A stretch of 64,000 nucleotides of DNA from Polynucleobacter sp. 73C-SIWE (GTDB lineage Bacteria; Pseudomonadota; Gammaproteobacteria; Burkholderiales; Burkholderiaceae): positions 124,001 to 188,000 of the forward strand of contig NZ_JACVOK010000002.1 of NCBI RefSeq assembly GCF_018882465.1, in the 5' to 3' direction. The notes below the pieces were generated by a model. That model saw nothing but the letters and a program-made list of their open reading frames with translations. It did not search any database and was not told the DNA's origin. The position numbers and the translations under genes are program-made. This document shows positions 9,775 to 18,798 of the stretch, piece by piece (the first letter of the stretch is position 1; each line of letters opens with the position of its first letter).

Positions 9775-10737
9775 TTACTTAATCATCCCTGCATTTTTGG
9801 CATCTTCCATGGCTTGAGCAGATTTCTCTTTGATAAATGCTGGCATTTTTGCCAAGGGAATATCCACAATCACAAATCCAGAGTCCTCTAACTTCTTCTT
9901 AGTTTCAGGGTCTGCATTGAGTTGTGCGAAGTAGTCAGAGAGTTTTTGTTGTAGCACTAGTGGGGTAGCTTTAGGTACAGCAACGCCACGATAGGCACCG
10001 TCTACCCAGTTCAGGCCCAACTCTTTAAAGGTAGGTACGTCCGGTAGAGCAGGGTTACGCTTCTCAGTCGCAATTGCCAGTGTGCGCACCTTACCTTTTT
10101 GCTGAATGGCTAATGGCAGATAGCCCATAGCGCCATCGACGTGCATACCAATCAAGGCGGTAATCAAATCACCCGTGCCTTTAAAGGGAACGTAATTGAT
10201 TTTGACACCAGCCAATTTATTGAGACGCTCAACGGCCATGTGATTGGCTGAGAACTGGGCCGAACCTGCTAAAGACATCTTGCCTGGATCTTTCTTGGCT
10301 GCAGCAATAAATTCTTGATAGGTCTTGTAAGGACTATCAGCAGAGACCATCAAGGCATCGGGAGTGAAGTGGTAGTAGTAGATCGCATTAATGTCTTCAG
10401 TCTTGTACTGAATACCTTCTTGCAGTGGCTGCAAGATTGTGTGTGGAATATTGACGCCTACTACTGTAGTGCCATCAGCCGGATAAGTATTGAGGGCGCT
10501 CCATACTAATGCGCCACCAGCACCAGCACGATTCATGACCACCATGGGCTGCTTGAATTTCTTGGCAGAAATATCGGCTTGATAGCGTGCTACTAAATCA
10601 GATTCACCAGCCGGTGGAAAGGGGATGATGTACTGAATCGTTTTATCTGGAAAAGGCTGAGCGCTCGCTCCTGATAGCAATCCAGCAGAAATGAAACAGG
10701 CGCTTAGTAAAACAATCAAAAATTTAAATCGCTTCAT
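9775..10737 (-). CDS. Bug-family (TctC-like) periplasmic solute-binding protein
   Basis: 320 residues with a cleavable signal peptide (hydrophobic core about 6-21, cleavage near A-S-A / Q-P-F-P). The mature start P-F-P-D-K-T-I-Q-Y-I-I-P-F-P-P-A-G and the later P-L-x-x-x-A-L-I-G motif are hallmarks of the Bug/TctC family, which binds small carboxylates or related solutes in the periplasm. No TctA/TctB membrane genes are adjacent, so it is an orphan receptor, as is common in Burkholderiales. The overlap with the upstream dehydrogenase gene suggests a ligand such as tartrate, malate or a similar C4 acid; this is inference. Confidence 0.92.
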   Translation of the reverse strand: MKRFKFLIVLLSACFISAGLLSGASAQPFPDKTIQYIIPFPPAGESDLVARYQADISAKKFKQPMVVMNRAGAGGALVWSALNTYPADGTTVVGVNIPHTILQPLQEGIQYKTEDINAIYYYHFTPDALMVSADSPYKTYQEFIAAAKKDPGKMSLAGSAQFSANHMAVERLNKLAGVKINYVPFKGTGDLITALIGMHVDGAMGYLPLAIQQKGKVRTLAIATEKRNPALPDVPTFKELGLNWVDGAYRGVAVPKATPLVLQQKLSDYFAQLNADPETKKKLEDSGFVIVDIPLAKMPAFIKEKSAQAMEDAKNAGMIK

Positions 10738-11801
10738 TTGGAGATCTCCTCAATTACTGCGTTAGTGACATCACTCATCATGGCTGCGCCGCCTAAATCA
10801 CGAGTATGTAATTTAGGATTGGCGGTGACTTTTTCAATGGCGGCCATGAGCTTGGCTCCGAGAGCTTTTTCGCCCAAGAAGTCGAGCATCATGACTGCTG
10901 ACCAGAAGGTGCCAATAGGATTAGCAAGACCCTTACCCATGATGTCAAAAGCAGAACCATGAATAGGTTCAAACATCGATGGATAGCGACGCTCTGGATC
11001 TAGGTTGGCAGTTGGTGCAATGCCTAAGCTGCCTGCGAGCGCTGCAGCTAAATCACTCAGTACGTCCGCATGTAAGTTGGTGGCCACAATGGTGTCTAAA
11101 GATTCGGGGCGATTGACCATGCGCGCTGTTGCCGCATCAACCAATTCTTTATCCCAAGTAACATCCGGAAAATCTTTAGCAACAATATTGGCGATTTCAT
11201 CCCACATCACCATTCCATGACGCTGGGCATTGGACTTGGTGATGACAGTGAGATGCTTACGAGGACGGGACTGCGCTAACTTAAAGGCAAAGCGCTGTAC
11301 ACGCTCAACCCCAACGCGAGTCATTATGCTCATGTCAGAAGCTACTTCAATGGGGTGGCCTTGATGTGCTCTACCACCTACACCAGAGTATTCACCTTCG
11401 GAGTTCTCACGCACGATGACCCAATCGAGCTGACCAGGCTTGCAATTGCGCAGAGGAGTTTCAATGCCAGGAAGAATGCGAGTAGGGCGCACGTTTGCAT
11501 ATTGATCAAAGCCTTGGCAAATCTTTAAACGCAAACCCCATAAAGTAATGTGATCCGGAATTTTAGGGTCGCCAGCCGAACCAAACAAAATGGCATCTTT
11601 AGAGCGTAAAGGATCAAGACCATCGTTGGGCATCATGATGCCGTGCTTGCGGTAGTAATCGCCACCCCAATCAAAGTGCTCAAACTGAAAAGCCACTTCA
11701 GGATGTTTTTTGCTTAAGGCAGTTAACACCTTTTCGCATTCAGGAATCACTTCCTTGCCAATTCCATCGCCTGGAATCGACGCTATCTTGTACGTCTTCA
11801 T
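10734..11801 (-). CDS. Tartrate / D-malate dehydrogenase (isocitrate-isopropylmalate dehydrogenase family)
   Basis: 355 residues. It begins I-A-S-I-P-G-D-G-I-G-K-E-V, the family's signature N-terminus. It contains R-E-N-S-E-G-E-Y (about residue 130) and the family metal and substrate residues including N-L-H-A-D-V-L-S-D. The sequence type (W-G-L-R-L-x-I-C-Q, Y-A-N-V-R-P) is that of the tartrate dehydrogenase/decarboxylase (TtuC) and D-malate dehydrogenase (DmlA) group rather than LeuB. It performs NAD-dependent oxidation, with or without decarboxylation, of 2-hydroxy acids. Its stop overlaps the Bug gene start by 4 bases, giving a likely uptake-plus-oxidation operon. Substrate preference cannot be read from sequence alone. 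Confidence 0.85.
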   Translation of the reverse strand: MKTYKIASIPGDGIGKEVIPECEKVLTALSKKHPEVAFQFEHFDWGGDYYRKHGIMMPNDGLDPLRSKDAILFGSAGDPKIPDHITLWGLRLKICQGFDQYANVRPTRILPGIETPLRNCKPGQLDWVIVRENSEGEYSGVGGRAHQGHPIEVASDMSIMTRVGVERVQRFAFKLAQSRPRKHLTVITKSNAQRHGMVMWDEIANIVAKDFPDVTWDKELVDAATARMVNRPESLDTIVATNLHADVLSDLAAALAGSLGIAPTANLDPERRYPSMFEPIHGSAFDIMGKGLANPIGTFWSAVMMLDFLGEKALGAKLMAAIEKVTANPKLHTRDLGGAAMMSDVTNAVIEEISK

Positions 11802-11990
11802 TTGTCTCCTACTGTTTTTATCTGAGTTACTTTAGTTAATGCAGTAATAACTTCTAGAGCCATTATGCAATCCATTACTGCCAAATAGAGATGGGGTGGA
11901 CTTGGGGTTTACGGCTAGTAGCCGCCCCTAGAAAGTACCCCAAAGGCATCAAAACAACAAAAACAGCCTCATTTTTACGGTTTTTACATA

Positions 11991-12010
11991 TACTGTATAA
12001 ACATACAGTA
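11991..12010 (+). promoter_or_regulatory. LexA (SOS) box of umuDC
   Basis: TACTGTATAAACATACAGTA is a perfect palindromic match to the proteobacterial CTGT-N8-ACAG LexA operator. It overlaps a -10-like TATACT and ends 5 bases before the umuD start codon. Confidence 0.95.
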
Positions 12011-12015
12011 TATTA

Positions 12016-12516
12016 ATGACTATGACGCAGCAAATGAACCCCACTAAAGCAAGCCTCAGCCAAGCTCCACAAGCCTTGGCAGGCCATTTTGCCGCCTATG
12101 AGCTCAAGCTCCTGAGCCACCGGATTTCAGCTGGATTTCCTAGCCCAGCGGCAGATTACGCCGAGGATGGCCTAGATCTAAACCATTACCTGGTTCAGAA
12201 CAAGCCAGCCACCTTCATGTTTACCGTGAAGGGGGATTCCATGCTGGGCGCTGGGATTTGTGATGGCGACAAGGTGGTGGTTGATAAGGCCCTCAAGCCA
12301 AAACACAAAGACATCGTAGTGGCGGTAGTCGATGGTGAATACACCATTAAGCGTCTTTATCAATTGCGCGGGCGCGTTGAACTTCAAGCAGAAAACCCAA
12401 ACTACCAAGCGATTACTTTTAATGAAGGTAGTGAGTTGCAAATCTGGGGCGTGGTTGTTGGGGTAGTGCGCAAGTACAGCAATGCCAGTACACGATATAA
12501 CAAGGGGGGCAAGTGA
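12016..12516 (+). CDS. umuD: UmuD-like translesion polymerase V accessory protein (S24 peptidase)
   Basis: 166 residues. An Ala39-Gly40 self-cleavage site lies in S-A-G-F-P-S-P-A. The Ser/Lys dyad is visible: Ser75 in G-D-S-M-L-G-A-G-I and Lys112 in Y-T-I-K-R-L. RecA filaments stimulate self-cleavage to UmuD', which pairs with UmuC. It is longer than E. coli UmuD (139) through extra residues before the cleavage site; ATG codons at 12016 and 12022 are both possible. It lies directly under a LexA box and overlaps umuC by 4 bases. Confidence 0.95.
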   Translation: MTMTQQMNPTKASLSQAPQALAGHFAAYELKLLSHRISAGFPSPAADYAEDGLDLNHYLVQNKPATFMFTVKGDSMLGAGICDGDKVVVDKALKPKHKDIVVAVVDGEYTIKRLYQLRGRVELQAENPNYQAITFNEGSELQIWGVVVGVVRKYSNASTRYNKGGK

Positions 12517-13826
12517 TGAGCGCGCCTTCACCATCCAATACATTGTTCGCCTTAGTGGATGTCAATAACTTCTACGTTTCTTGTGAGCGCGTATTCCAAC
12601 CGAAGTTAGAAGAAGTGCCAATGGTGGTGCTCTCAAATAATGATGGTTGTGCAGTAGCGCGTAGTGCCGAAGTCAAAGCACTAGGCGTGAAAATGGGAAC
12701 GCCTTGGTTTCAGATGCAAGAGCTTGCTAAGAAGCACGGCATCAAGGCTTGCTCATCGAACTACACCTTATATGGTGATATGAGTAGCCGTGTAGTCCAG
12801 GTGCTCAGAAGCTTTACGCCCAACCTCGAGGTTTACAGCATCGATGAGAGTTTTTTGCAAATTGAAACCGTCTTAAAGCAATACCAAGACACGATTGAGT
12901 TAGGGCAAAAGATCAAGCAGCAAGTGAAAGACACCACTGGCTTACCAGTTTGCGTTGGTATTGGTGCGAGTAAGACTTTAGCCAAGTTAGCCAATCACTT
13001 AGCCAAAAAACATCAGCATTTCGGTGGCGTATGTGATGTGAATGCTATGGCAAAACCAGAGCTGTATCAGTGGATGAGTGAGACTGAAGTGGGCGAGGTA
13101 TGGGGTGTTGGCAGGCAAATCGCCAAAAAACTCAAAGCCCAAAATATTCAGAGTGTGTTCGATCTGTTACAAGCTTCACCACAAGCAATGCGCCAACAGT
13201 TTGGCGTCGTGATGGAGCGCCTTTGCTATGAGCTGCGTGGTACCTCTTGCCTACAGTTGGAGGAAGTAGCACCTGCTAAACAGCAAATTATTGCCTCACG
13301 CAGTTTTGGAAAGCTAGTGACCAGTCAAGTAGAGCTGGCCCAATCCGTTGCCACCCATGCAGCGCGCGCAGCTGAAAAACTCAGAACCCAAAACAGCATT
13401 ACGGGCGCGCTCACAGTATTTATTCAGACAAACCCGTTTAAGCAACACGAGCCGCAGCACCATCAAAGCATCACGATTCCATTGGTCGACCCAAGCGATG
13501 ACACGCTGACCTTAACCAATGCAGCGCTAGCAGGCCTAAAGCAAATTTATCAACCTCACTTTCGATACAAGAAAGCAGGTGTCATTCTGAATCTGATTGG
13601 TGATAAGCCAACAGTACAGCAATCACTCTTTGAGGATGTGGAAAGCAAGGGCAAGTCAGCACATCTCATGAAAGCGATGGATGAGATCAACACTCGCTTT
13701 GGCAATGCAGTGATTCGATCTGCGGCTGCAGGAACTAACGGTACCAAGCAAGGATGGCAAATGAGATCAAGTAATAAATCACCGAACTACACCACCAAGT
13801 GGGATGAGTTACCGGTCGTGAGATAG
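12513..13826 (+). CDS. umuC: DNA polymerase V catalytic subunit UmuC
   Basis: 437 residues, Y-family polymerase. The palm starts with [14 protein letters not shown] (Asp metal ligand near residue 15), followed by [11 protein letters not shown] and the catalytic Y-S-I-D-E-S-F (about 108-114). Helix-hairpin-helix and little-finger regions follow, and a UmuC-specific C-terminal DUF4113 ends in W-D-E-L-P-V-V. It performs error-prone synthesis across DNA lesions as UmuD'2C. Both proteins are made from one SOS-controlled transcript (ATGA overlap). The later genes appear to have separate control. Confidence 0.97.
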   Translation: MMSAPSPSNTLFALVDVNNFYVSCERVFQPKLEEVPMVVLSNNDGCAVARSAEVKALGVKMGTPWFQMQELAKKHGIKACSSNYTLYGDMSSRVVQVLRSFTPNLEVYSIDESFLQIETVLKQYQDTIELGQKIKQQVKDTTGLPVCVGIGASKTLAKLANHLAKKHQHFGGVCDVNAMAKPELYQWMSETEVGEVWGVGRQIAKKLKAQNIQSVFDLLQASPQAMRQQFGVVMERLCYELRGTSCLQLEEVAPAKQQIIASRSFGKLVTSQVELAQSVATHAARAAEKLRTQNSITGALTVFIQTNPFKQHEPQHHQSITIPLVDPSDDTLTLTNAALAGLKQIYQPHFRYKKAGVILNLIGDKPTVQQSLFEDVESKGKSAHLMKAMDEINTRFGNAVIRSAAAGTNGTKQGWQMRSSNKSPNYTTKWDELPVVR

Positions 13827-13884
13827 GGCGCCAGAGATGAAAGCCAAAGAAAAAAACAACAGCAAAACCAAGGATTTTTTACAA

Positions 13885-13916
13885 GCTCATTTCGTGAGCT
13901 TTAAGTCAATTATTCT
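13885..13916 (+). promoter_or_regulatory. GCTCA-N5-TGAGC dyad promoter, copy 1
   Basis: Dyad at 13885-13899, extended to AAGCTCA / TGAGCTT, then 11 nt, then TATTCT (13911-13916). It points at the small membrane protein gene starting at 13971. Confidence 0.6.
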
Positions 13917-13970
13917 GAATTCGTAGTGGTAACTAAAAGCAGTAACTCAATGACATCAGAGGAGAAGCAA

Positions 13971-14114
13971 ATGAACACAATTAGTAACTTGATGAATAAC
14001 TTTAATGGCATCTCTTTGGCAGTGATCATGATCCTGTCGTATTGCGCAGTATTGAAAAATACCAAGCGTCATGAAAGTGCCACAAAACAGGCATTTAATC
14101 GCAGATCCCAGTAA
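13971..14114 (+). CDS. Small single-span membrane protein of unknown function
   Basis: 47 residues from ATG 13971, which has a good AGGAG site at 13960-13964; a longer in-frame reading from 13926 has no such site. Residues about 13-28 (G-I-S-L-A-V-I-M-I-L-S-Y) form one hydrophobic segment and the rest is basic. I do not recognise a family. It lies just after umuC, 72 bases past a copy of the dyad promoter described separately. The coding case rests on the ribosome-binding site, the membrane segment and the dyad upstream. Confidence 0.55.
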   Translation: MNTISNLMNNFNGISLAVIMILSYCAVLKNTKRHESATKQAFNRRSQ

Positions 14115-14163
14115 GAGATATAAGCGGTCAAATTCAAAATCAGTTGTTGTAGCCGGTTTTTGC

Positions 14164-14197
14164 GGGGAATAGGGGGATCACGGACCTCTTATTCCCC
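14164..14197 (+). terminator. Hairpin, possible terminator
   Basis: Inverted repeat GGGGAATA / TATTCCCC with an 18-nt partly complementary interior, followed by a short T-containing stretch. It sits between the small membrane protein and the UPF0114 gene. The tail is weak for an intrinsic terminator. Confidence 0.4.
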
Positions 14198-14256
14198 TAA
14201 TTCATTTAAGGGTTTGAGTAAAATCACCAGGCCACAAATTTCGTTAATATTAAAGA

Positions 14257-14805
14257 ATGATTGAAGACAAACAAACTTTTCTAGATAAAAAATTGCGTCC
14301 ATTGCCACGTTGGATATTTATGTCCCGTTGGTTGCAAGCACCTCTCTATATTGGCCTCATCGTTGCCCAGGGTGTATACGTCTGGCAATTCTGGATTGAG
14401 CTAGTACATCTCATTCAGATGATGGCTAATAAGAGCATGACCGAGACAGCATTAATGCTCGTTGTTCTCGGTTTAATAGACGTAGTAATGATCTCGAATT
14501 TGTTGGTGATGGTGATTGTTGGTGGTTGGGAAACTTTTGTTTCGCGTTTGGAGTTACAAAACCACCCCGATCAGCCTGAGTGGTTATCTCATGTGAATGC
14601 TGGCGTTCTCAAGGTGAAGTTGGCAACAGCGATCATTGGCATTTCATCGATTCATCTATTGAAGACCTTTATTAATGCCGCATCCTATGATGAAAAGACC
14701 TTAATGTGGCAGACGCTGATACACGTTACCTTTGTGTTGTCTGCCCTAGCGATTGCTTATACTGAAAAAATAGTGACTGCAGCCCACAAGCCACATTCAG
14801 AATAA
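14257..14805 (+). CDS. UPF0114 (YqhA-type) inner membrane protein
   Basis: 182 residues with about four hydrophobic segments (roughly 30-50, 65-88, 118-135, 150-165). It carries the conserved family features: [11 protein letters not shown] near the N-terminus, L-G-L-I-D in the second segment and G-G-W-E-x-F in the following loop. The function of UPF0114/YqhA is not established; an ion-channel-like role has been suggested for the fold. It stands alone, so context adds nothing. Confidence 0.85.
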   Translation: MIEDKQTFLDKKLRPLPRWIFMSRWLQAPLYIGLIVAQGVYVWQFWIELVHLIQMMANKSMTETALMLVVLGLIDVVMISNLLVMVIVGGWETFVSRLELQNHPDQPEWLSHVNAGVLKVKLATAIIGISSIHLLKTFINAASYDEKTLMWQTLIHVTFVLSALAIAYTEKIVTAAHKPHSE

Positions 14806-14861
14806 GAATCAGTAGATTCTCTTGACGGCTAAAATAGTGATTTCCATGAAGGTCAAGCTGA

Positions 14862-15212
14862 ATGACATCAAACCCCTGTTTTGAATGCGGGCAGTGTTGC
14901 CAGCATTTTCGGGTGAGTTTTTACCATGGAGAAATTGCTGGTAATGGCACTGGAGTCGTTCCTGGAGAACTCACAACGAAGCTCACAGATCACTTAGCTT
15001 GCATGAAGGGTACAGAGAAAGGTGGAGCACCTTGCATTGCACTGAGGCACACTAAAGAAGACGGCTATCGCTGCTCTATTTACGAGGAGCGACCAAGTCC
15101 TTGCCGAGAATTTAATATCCTTAATGAGGATGGAACAATCAATGCAAAGTGCCAAGAACTACAGCATATTGCTAAGCAGAAAAAGCTAAATCAAAACAAG
15201 CAAGTCAGTTAA
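14862..15212 (+). CDS. YkgJ-type cysteine-cluster protein
   Basis: 116 residues. It starts with the CxxCxxCC cluster (C-F-E-C-G-Q-C-C, residues 6-13) and has two further conserved cysteine motifs: a Cys before I-A-L-R-H and the Y-R-C-S-I-Y-x-x-R-P-x-x-C-R-x-F block (about 68-83). This is the zinc/iron chelate-type YkgJ family of unknown biochemical role. ATG at 14862 directly precedes the cluster, as is usual for the family. Confidence 0.9.
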   Translation: MTSNPCFECGQCCQHFRVSFYHGEIAGNGTGVVPGELTTKLTDHLACMKGTEKGGAPCIALRHTKEDGYRCSIYEERPSPCREFNILNEDGTINAKCQELQHIAKQKKLNQNKQVS

Positions 15213-15315
15213 AACTATTTAGCCTGAGCAGCCTGAGCAATCTCAGCGTAAAACAAAGATCTCAACCGACAAGGTTGATGGTGGGGAAGGTCTGGACTCG
15301 GGAATGATTTTATGA

Positions 15316-15335
15316 TACTGTATATACATACAGTA
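15316..15335 (+). promoter_or_regulatory. LexA (SOS) box upstream of the DUF4407 operon
   Basis: TACTGTATATACATACAGTA is a perfect palindrome and differs from the umuDC operator in this window at two central bases. It lies 105 bases before the ATG of the DUF4407 gene and upstream of dyad copy 2. Confidence 0.88.
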
Positions 15336-15377
15336 TATATTGCTTAAATGGGCAATTTTTCCCCATAAATTTATTAA

Positions 15378-15409
15378 GCTCATTCTATGAGCCTTTAAGA
15401 CTCAATACT
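15378..15409 (+). promoter_or_regulatory. GCTCA-N5-TGAGC dyad promoter, copy 2
   Basis: Dyad at 15378-15392, then 11 nt, then AATACT (15404-15409), 32 bases before ATG 15441. It lies 43 bases downstream of the LexA box, so the operon seems to have two regulatory inputs. Confidence 0.6.
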
Positions 15410-15440
15410 GCATTCAACCTTACAACTATTGGATGAATGC

Positions 15441-16910
15441 ATGTCAACTATTCGTCAGCACTTAGTATTTCTCACTGGTCATCGCATTACTGCGGACGCC
15501 TCAACTGAAGAGATCGGCAGTTTAAGCAAGATTGGCGTAGCTATTGCCTTTGCGACCTTCTTAGCCGCTTTGCAGTTTGGCATTGCAGGCTGGTTTCTGG
15601 CAATGGACTTACACATTATTTGGCAAGTGGTGATGGCGCTTGTATTCGCTAGCATTGGCGCTGCCATCGTCTTGGTGCTGGATCGAAACTTTATATACCT
15701 TGCAGATACGCGATACGACGCAGATAAAAAGCTTACATACGTCTATCTTGGAATTCGAATTTTCTTAATCACCGTCATTGGCTCGCTTAGTAGTCAATTT
15801 ACGATGCCATTATTTTTGAAGTCCGAACTTGCGATCCATTCTCAGGATATGAAAGATGGGCGCTTTTCAGAAGCAAAAGAGCGCTATCAGGAGAAGTATG
15901 AGTTGGCGGATAAGACTGCGGGATTAAGTAATCTTGAGAGTAAGACTGCTAGGTTAAGAAAAGAGATTTCCTCATTAACTCCAGAGTTGGTAAGGCAACG
16001 CGGTCTAGTTGGACAATGCTTTGCTGATTACAACAAAAAAACGAAAACAACTTATGCGCCAGATTTGGATGAGCATGACATCATTAGTTTGTATGCTAAG
16101 GACAAGCGCGAATGTGAGCGGATCGATGGCATCTATCGCGAAAACCATCGAAATTATGTAGGCCCTAAAGAGGCTGAGCTTGCGCAAATGGGGGTAGCCA
16201 TTACTCAGGCCCAAAGCGATATCGATACGGCAAAAAAAGATATTGCAAAGGATCTAGATAAGGCAACAAAGATCAATGAAGCCTATATCAATATAGCCTC
16301 AGCGGACGTACTTTCTTCCCTGATCAGCAACAATCCTGGTGCGCTGCTGAAGTACGCCCTGATCACACTCTTGCAATTGTGTTTAGAGCTTATGCCAATT
16401 CTTCTCAAGCTACAGGCAGGGCAATCTCCTCTTGGTCATCGGATAGCCTTATTTGCTTATGAAAATAAAACGAGATCAATAGGGCAGGTTAATCAAAGCA
16501 CTGCACGACGTCTGGATGCTGAAGCGAAGATTACTCTCGCAAAGCATGAGCACTCTCTGATGGAAAAGGAGCAGTTTGCTAAACGGCAAGAGTACGACTC
16601 CAATCTTGTTAAGCAAAAGATCACTCAAGAGACTGAAAATGAACGATTGCGCCAAGAGTTGGAGGCGCTCAAGCGTCAGAGCAGTGCTTATTTAAAGGCT
16701 CAGCACCAATTTACACAAACATTCTCACAGGCTGGCAATCAGTTTATGAATCGTGTAGTGACGCCAACAATGTCAACTATGAGTAAACCATTCACGGCGA
16801 AAAGTGCTGATGATAGTAAAAAGACAGAGCAGGGTCATGCAGCCAAAGAAGGGGCGAAGGTATTTAATTTTGGTGGCATTAACGGCTTATCAGCAGAGTC
16901 ATCCCTATGA
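15441..16910 (+). CDS. DUF4407 membrane protein with long coiled coil
   Basis: 489 residues from ATG 15441 (TTG 15429 would add four). Three hydrophobic segments (about 30-52, 58-78, 94-112) are followed by a long periplasmic or cytoplasmic helical stretch (about 130-285, rich in Glu/Lys/Gln with paired cysteines). A further membrane segment lies near 300-325, then a second coiled coil (380-430). This matches the DUF4407 architecture; the function is unknown. Its stop overlaps the next gene by 4 bases. A perfect LexA box upstream marks it as a probable DNA-damage-induced gene. Confidence 0.8.
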   Translation: MSTIRQHLVFLTGHRITADASTEEIGSLSKIGVAIAFATFLAALQFGIAGWFLAMDLHIIWQVVMALVFASIGAAIVLVLDRNFIYLADTRYDADKKLTYVYLGIRIFLITVIGSLSSQFTMPLFLKSELAIHSQDMKDGRFSEAKERYQEKYELADKTAGLSNLESKTARLRKEISSLTPELVRQRGLVGQCFADYNKKTKTTYAPDLDEHDIISLYAKDKRECERIDGIYRENHRNYVGPKEAELAQMGVAITQAQSDIDTAKKDIAKDLDKATKINEAYINIASADVLSSLISNNPGALLKYALITLLQLCLELMPILLKLQAGQSPLGHRIALFAYENKTRSIGQVNQSTARRLDAEAKITLAKHEHSLMEKEQFAKRQEYDSNLVKQKITQETENERLRQELEALKRQSSAYLKAQHQFTQTFSQAGNQFMNRVVTPTMSTMSKPFTAKSADDSKKTEQGHAAKEGAKVFNFGGINGLSAESSL

Positions 16911-17770
16911 GATTGCTAATAGCTGGATGCTTAGCAATGCTACTGGTAGCCTGCTCAAGCACGCCTCGCTATAACAACTATAGCTACAGTAGTCCATATG
17001 TTGCCCCAACAAAACCTAGCTATACAGCGCAAACATATAAAGCGCCTGTAAAGAGTACTTATGCGAATAACTCAAGCACTAATTATTACAACCAACAAAA
17101 ATCTACACAGAAAATGGCTAACACAGTGGGCGCCACCGCCCCAGTTAGCTCACCTACGTTTGAGCGCCTAAGTTACGAAGATTTAGTTCGATTTGAGCCT
17201 AATTGCGAACAAAGAACCGAGCAGATTGCATTGCTTGATGACCAGTTAAGACGTAGTCGCTTTTATACGGTTGATGGGGTGGAGGGGAATGCTTATCCCG
17301 GAAAAATTAGCAAGAGTTATTACTCATTAGCCAAGTATCGAATTTGGTCCATTCGATTTGCTTGTCAAGGATCTGAAGTAAGTCCAGAGCTTATAAAGGC
17401 TGACCTGCAGGCTCGCCCCAATCTGCCCCCGACATCTACACCACGTTGCTACTTTGAAGAAACGGTAGAAGCAAAGACAGGCATTGTGCAGACCAACTTC
17501 ATAGCTAGCGATCACAAGTCAACTCGTAAAGAAATTTGTACCAACTTTCCTTATGTAGATGACAAGCCTTTTATACGCATCGGTGATCAGATGAGTTTTA
17601 GCCCGAGGCAGCTTGTAAGCGGAGTGTCCAATTCAGCATTGCGTAAATGGAAAGGCAATGTGTATCAGCTTGTCTCAAAAACAGAGATGCATTTAAACCA
17701 AGCAGTACGTTTTACCTTAGTGACCGTGAGGTCAGGTGTCAATCAATGGACAGTAGTCGATAAATTTTGA
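16907..17770 (+). CDS. Putative lipoprotein, second gene of the DUF4407 operon
   Basis: 287 residues. The signal sequence has a lipobox L-V-A-C (Cys16), then a Tyr/Ser/Pro/Asn-rich low-complexity stretch (about 20-75) and a compact C-terminal half with several cysteines (about residues 98, 147, 182, 203) that may form disulfides. I do not recognise a family. The ATGA overlap with the DUF4407 gene implies co-translation. A lipid-anchored partner for the membrane protein upstream is a reasonable inference. Confidence 0.75.
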   Translation: MRLLIAGCLAMLLVACSSTPRYNNYSYSSPYVAPTKPSYTAQTYKAPVKSTYANNSSTNYYNQQKSTQKMANTVGATAPVSSPTFERLSYEDLVRFEPNCEQRTEQIALLDDQLRRSRFYTVDGVEGNAYPGKISKSYYSLAKYRIWSIRFACQGSEVSPELIKADLQARPNLPPTSTPRCYFEETVEAKTGIVQTNFIASDHKSTRKEICTNFPYVDDKPFIRIGDQMSFSPRQLVSGVSNSALRKWKGNVYQLVSKTEMHLNQAVRFTLVTVRSGVNQWTVVDKF

Positions 17771-17791
17771 AATCTATTTAAAAGAGGAATC

Positions 17792-18766
17792 ATGATCATG
17801 AAAAAGCAAATCAATCTGCGAGGAATTGCAGTAAGCGGTGCATTAGGAATTTTTCTAACTGCATGTGGAACTAACCCAGTACAGCAAGCTCAAAATCAAC
17901 AGCAAGATGAATACCGTCAGCAATCAAGAGTTGCCAAACAAGCGATTAGTGAAGCGCCTGGTTGGATGTACAAGCTACCAAAAGAGTCAGGCGTGATTTA
18001 TGAGAATGGTACGGCCATCAGCAGCGATTTTTCGATGGCTGACCTCAAAGCTAAAACCATGGCCTATGTGAAGATTTGTACCGGCGCCGGCGGTAAGGTT
18101 CGCAGCCAAATGAAGATGTACCGCGCCGATAACGATGCTGCCTCAGTTGAAAACTCAGAGTTAACAGTTCGCAGTCTTTGCCCTGATGTTGATATCTCTG
18201 GGGTAGAAACAGTGGAGATGAAGCATGTGGCTGAAGGCAATCGCATTCGTACTTATGTTTTAGTGGCGTTACCACTAGGATCAAAAAACGTAGCCAAATC
18301 AGCTAAAGATATTCAGAACCGATCAGGAGAAGCCTTTAAAGAATTGGATGGCATTACTAAAGATCATAATGCCGCGCCTGTGACGTCTGCCCCTGTGACA
18401 TCAACCCCACCAGTGGTTCAGCCAGTAGCTCCGGCTAAGGTCGAGCAGTTAAGTCAGGCACCAACACCAGCAACTGCAAGCCCCAATACACCGAGCAAGC
18501 TTGAGGATCCGGCTACGGTTGATCGTGCAGTAACTCCTTTATCTCCTGCATCGACCAAGCCTTATATTGCACCAGCAACAAAGTTGGATGGCTCGGTCTT
18601 AGAGTCAGTGAAGGCTGTTGGAAATGACTCCGTGGTAGTCCAAGGTGCAAATGGTACCGATAAACAGGTAGGGCTTATCGGTGCAAAGAACCCTGAGTAT
18701 CTTGCACGTAGAGCCGAGGCTTTGCAAAAGCCTGGCGCAGTCATTGGGCAGGTGAGTGTTGAGTAA
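17792..18766 (+). CDS. Putative LPP20-like lipoprotein, third gene of the DUF4407 operon
   Basis: 324 residues; ATG 17792 or 17798, the latter with an AGAGGA site upstream. The lipobox is L-T-A-C (Cys about 25). The central part (P-x-W-M-Y-K-L-P, A-M-T... Y-V-L-V-A-L-P-L-G) resembles the LPP20 lipoprotein domain. It is followed by a Pro/Ala/Thr-rich linker (about 190-260) and a short C-terminal domain. It sits 21 bases after the preceding lipoprotein gene, so all three are probably one transcript. The role is unknown; an envelope complex under SOS control is inference. Confidence 0.7.
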   Translation: MIMKKQINLRGIAVSGALGIFLTACGTNPVQQAQNQQQDEYRQQSRVAKQAISEAPGWMYKLPKESGVIYENGTAISSDFSMADLKAKTMAYVKICTGAGGKVRSQMKMYRADNDAASVENSELTVRSLCPDVDISGVETVEMKHVAEGNRIRTYVLVALPLGSKNVAKSAKDIQNRSGEAFKELDGITKDHNAAPVTSAPVTSTPPVVQPVAPAKVEQLSQAPTPATASPNTPSKLEDPATVDRAVTPLSPASTKPYIAPATKLDGSVLESVKAVGNDSVVVQGANGTDKQVGLIGAKNPEYLARRAEALQKPGAVIGQVSVE

Positions 18767-18798
18767 GTTAGTTCATCCCTATAATGGATGACATCATG

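Noticed and set aside
12100..12120. GCTCA ... TGAGC inside umuD
   Set aside because: The gap is 6, not 5, it lies in coding sequence, and no -10 is present at 11 nt.
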